Shown here: piece after piece, positions 42,305 through 42,464 of the stretch
Layout of the letters: each line of letters begins with the position of its first letter
Numbering within the stretch: the first letter of the stretch is position 1
NCBI GenBank assembly: GCA_028532905.1
Contig: JAQQAM010000001.1
Span: 1-42,464, forward strand
DNA length: 42,464 nt
Direction: 5' to 3'
Source: Spirochaetales bacterium
GTDB lineage: Bacteria > Spirochaetota > Spirochaetia > DSM-2461
Notes under the pieces: model-generated
Databases searched by the model: none
What the model was told of the DNA's origin: nothing
The model's input: only the letters and a program-made list of their open reading frames with translations
Program-made: the position numbers and the translations under genes

Positions 42305-42464
42305 ATGAAAAGAAAGACTGAACGGGTATTATGGCTTTCCGTAACTCTCTCACTGATTATGGCTCTGGCAGTTGTCGTACTGGCTCCCACTGTTTTTGCA
42401 CAGTCTTCAGGAATGAGCACCGAAAACTATCTCAGACTTTTTGAAACCGCTTATTATCTGATAC
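42305..42464 (+). CDS. 5' part of a secreted protein, probably S41 processing protease
   Basis: Only the first 53 residues lie in the window; no stop is reached. The start is MKRKTERVLWLSVTLSLIMA, followed by a hydrophobic segment to VFAQ, i.e. a signal peptide or anchor. Next comes NYLRLFETAYYLI, which resembles the conserved start of the mature part of C-terminal processing peptidases (Ctp, family S41). No catalytic residue is in view, so the call rests on that short stretch. AAAGGA lies nine bases before the ATG and a strong promoter just upstream. Confidence 0.5.
   Translation, partial: MKRKTERVLWLSVTLSLIMALAVVVLAPTVFAQSSGMSTENYLRLFETAYYLI

Overview
The window looks like chromosomal DNA from a free-living, probably anaerobic spirochaete (Spirochaetota). 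This is an inference. It rests on a diderm gene set with several lipoproteins carrying relaxed lipoboxes (Phe or Met at -3) plus lgt, a MinD-like ATPase next to a FapA/DUF342 protein, a likely DUF2259 secreted protein, and anaerobic redox genes (a BadF-type acyl-CoA dehydratase activase and electron-bifurcating NfnAB). Genes are very tightly packed: no gap exceeds about 221 bases. I saw no tRNA, rRNA, CRISPR array, insertion sequence or phage gene.

Layout. Positions 12-3484 (+) carry two tandem cyclophilin+FKBP fusion prolyl isomerases, then radA. 3464-6108 (-) is a two-gene unit of a TPR lipoprotein and a TraB-family membrane protein. 6328-12457 (+) holds a 600-aa membrane-anchored protein and a 90-aa protein (both unrecognised), the bifunctional NAD(P)HX repair enzyme, an ABM-domain monooxygenase, an iron-type alcohol dehydrogenase and a glycerophosphodiester phosphodiesterase. 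mnmA (-) meets this unit tail to tail. 13689-20898 (+) is a redox cluster: a 1438-aa activase, an Lrp/AsnC regulator, and NfnA/NfnB behind a promoter that overlaps a perfect palindrome.

20919-24239 (-) is a unit of WG-repeat lipoprotein, pyrC, hisA and a HisE protein with an eroded HisI domain. 24410-30953 (+) holds a 59-aa small protein, diaminopimelate decarboxylase, a 1036-aa GH13 protein, a Rossmann-fold protein lacking SDR catalytic residues, and a very divergent SDF-family transporter. 30946-34276 (-) has an outer-membrane-like protein, proS with its own promoter and terminator, and the DUF2259-like protein. 34374-35183 (+) is a multi-pass membrane protein. 35184-42125 (-) holds a dolichol/phytol-kinase-like protein and the unit minD-like, fapA, lgt and a transglutaminase-like secreted protein. 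A strong promoter at 42256-42283 drives a gene cut off by the window end, probably an S41 processing protease.

How they may work together. NfnAB interconverts NADPH/NADH with reduced ferredoxin, and BadF-type activases need a low-potential electron donor, so the 13.7-20.9 kb cluster could be one regulated redox module. Envelope biogenesis is the other theme: Lgt, several lipoproteins, periplasmic prolyl isomerases, a possible polyprenol kinase and a processing protease. The most notable oddities are protein domains that keep their fold but have lost expected active-site residues (second cyclophilin, HisI part of HisIE, SDR-like protein, SDF transporter, and a metal ligand of the alcohol dehydrogenase).
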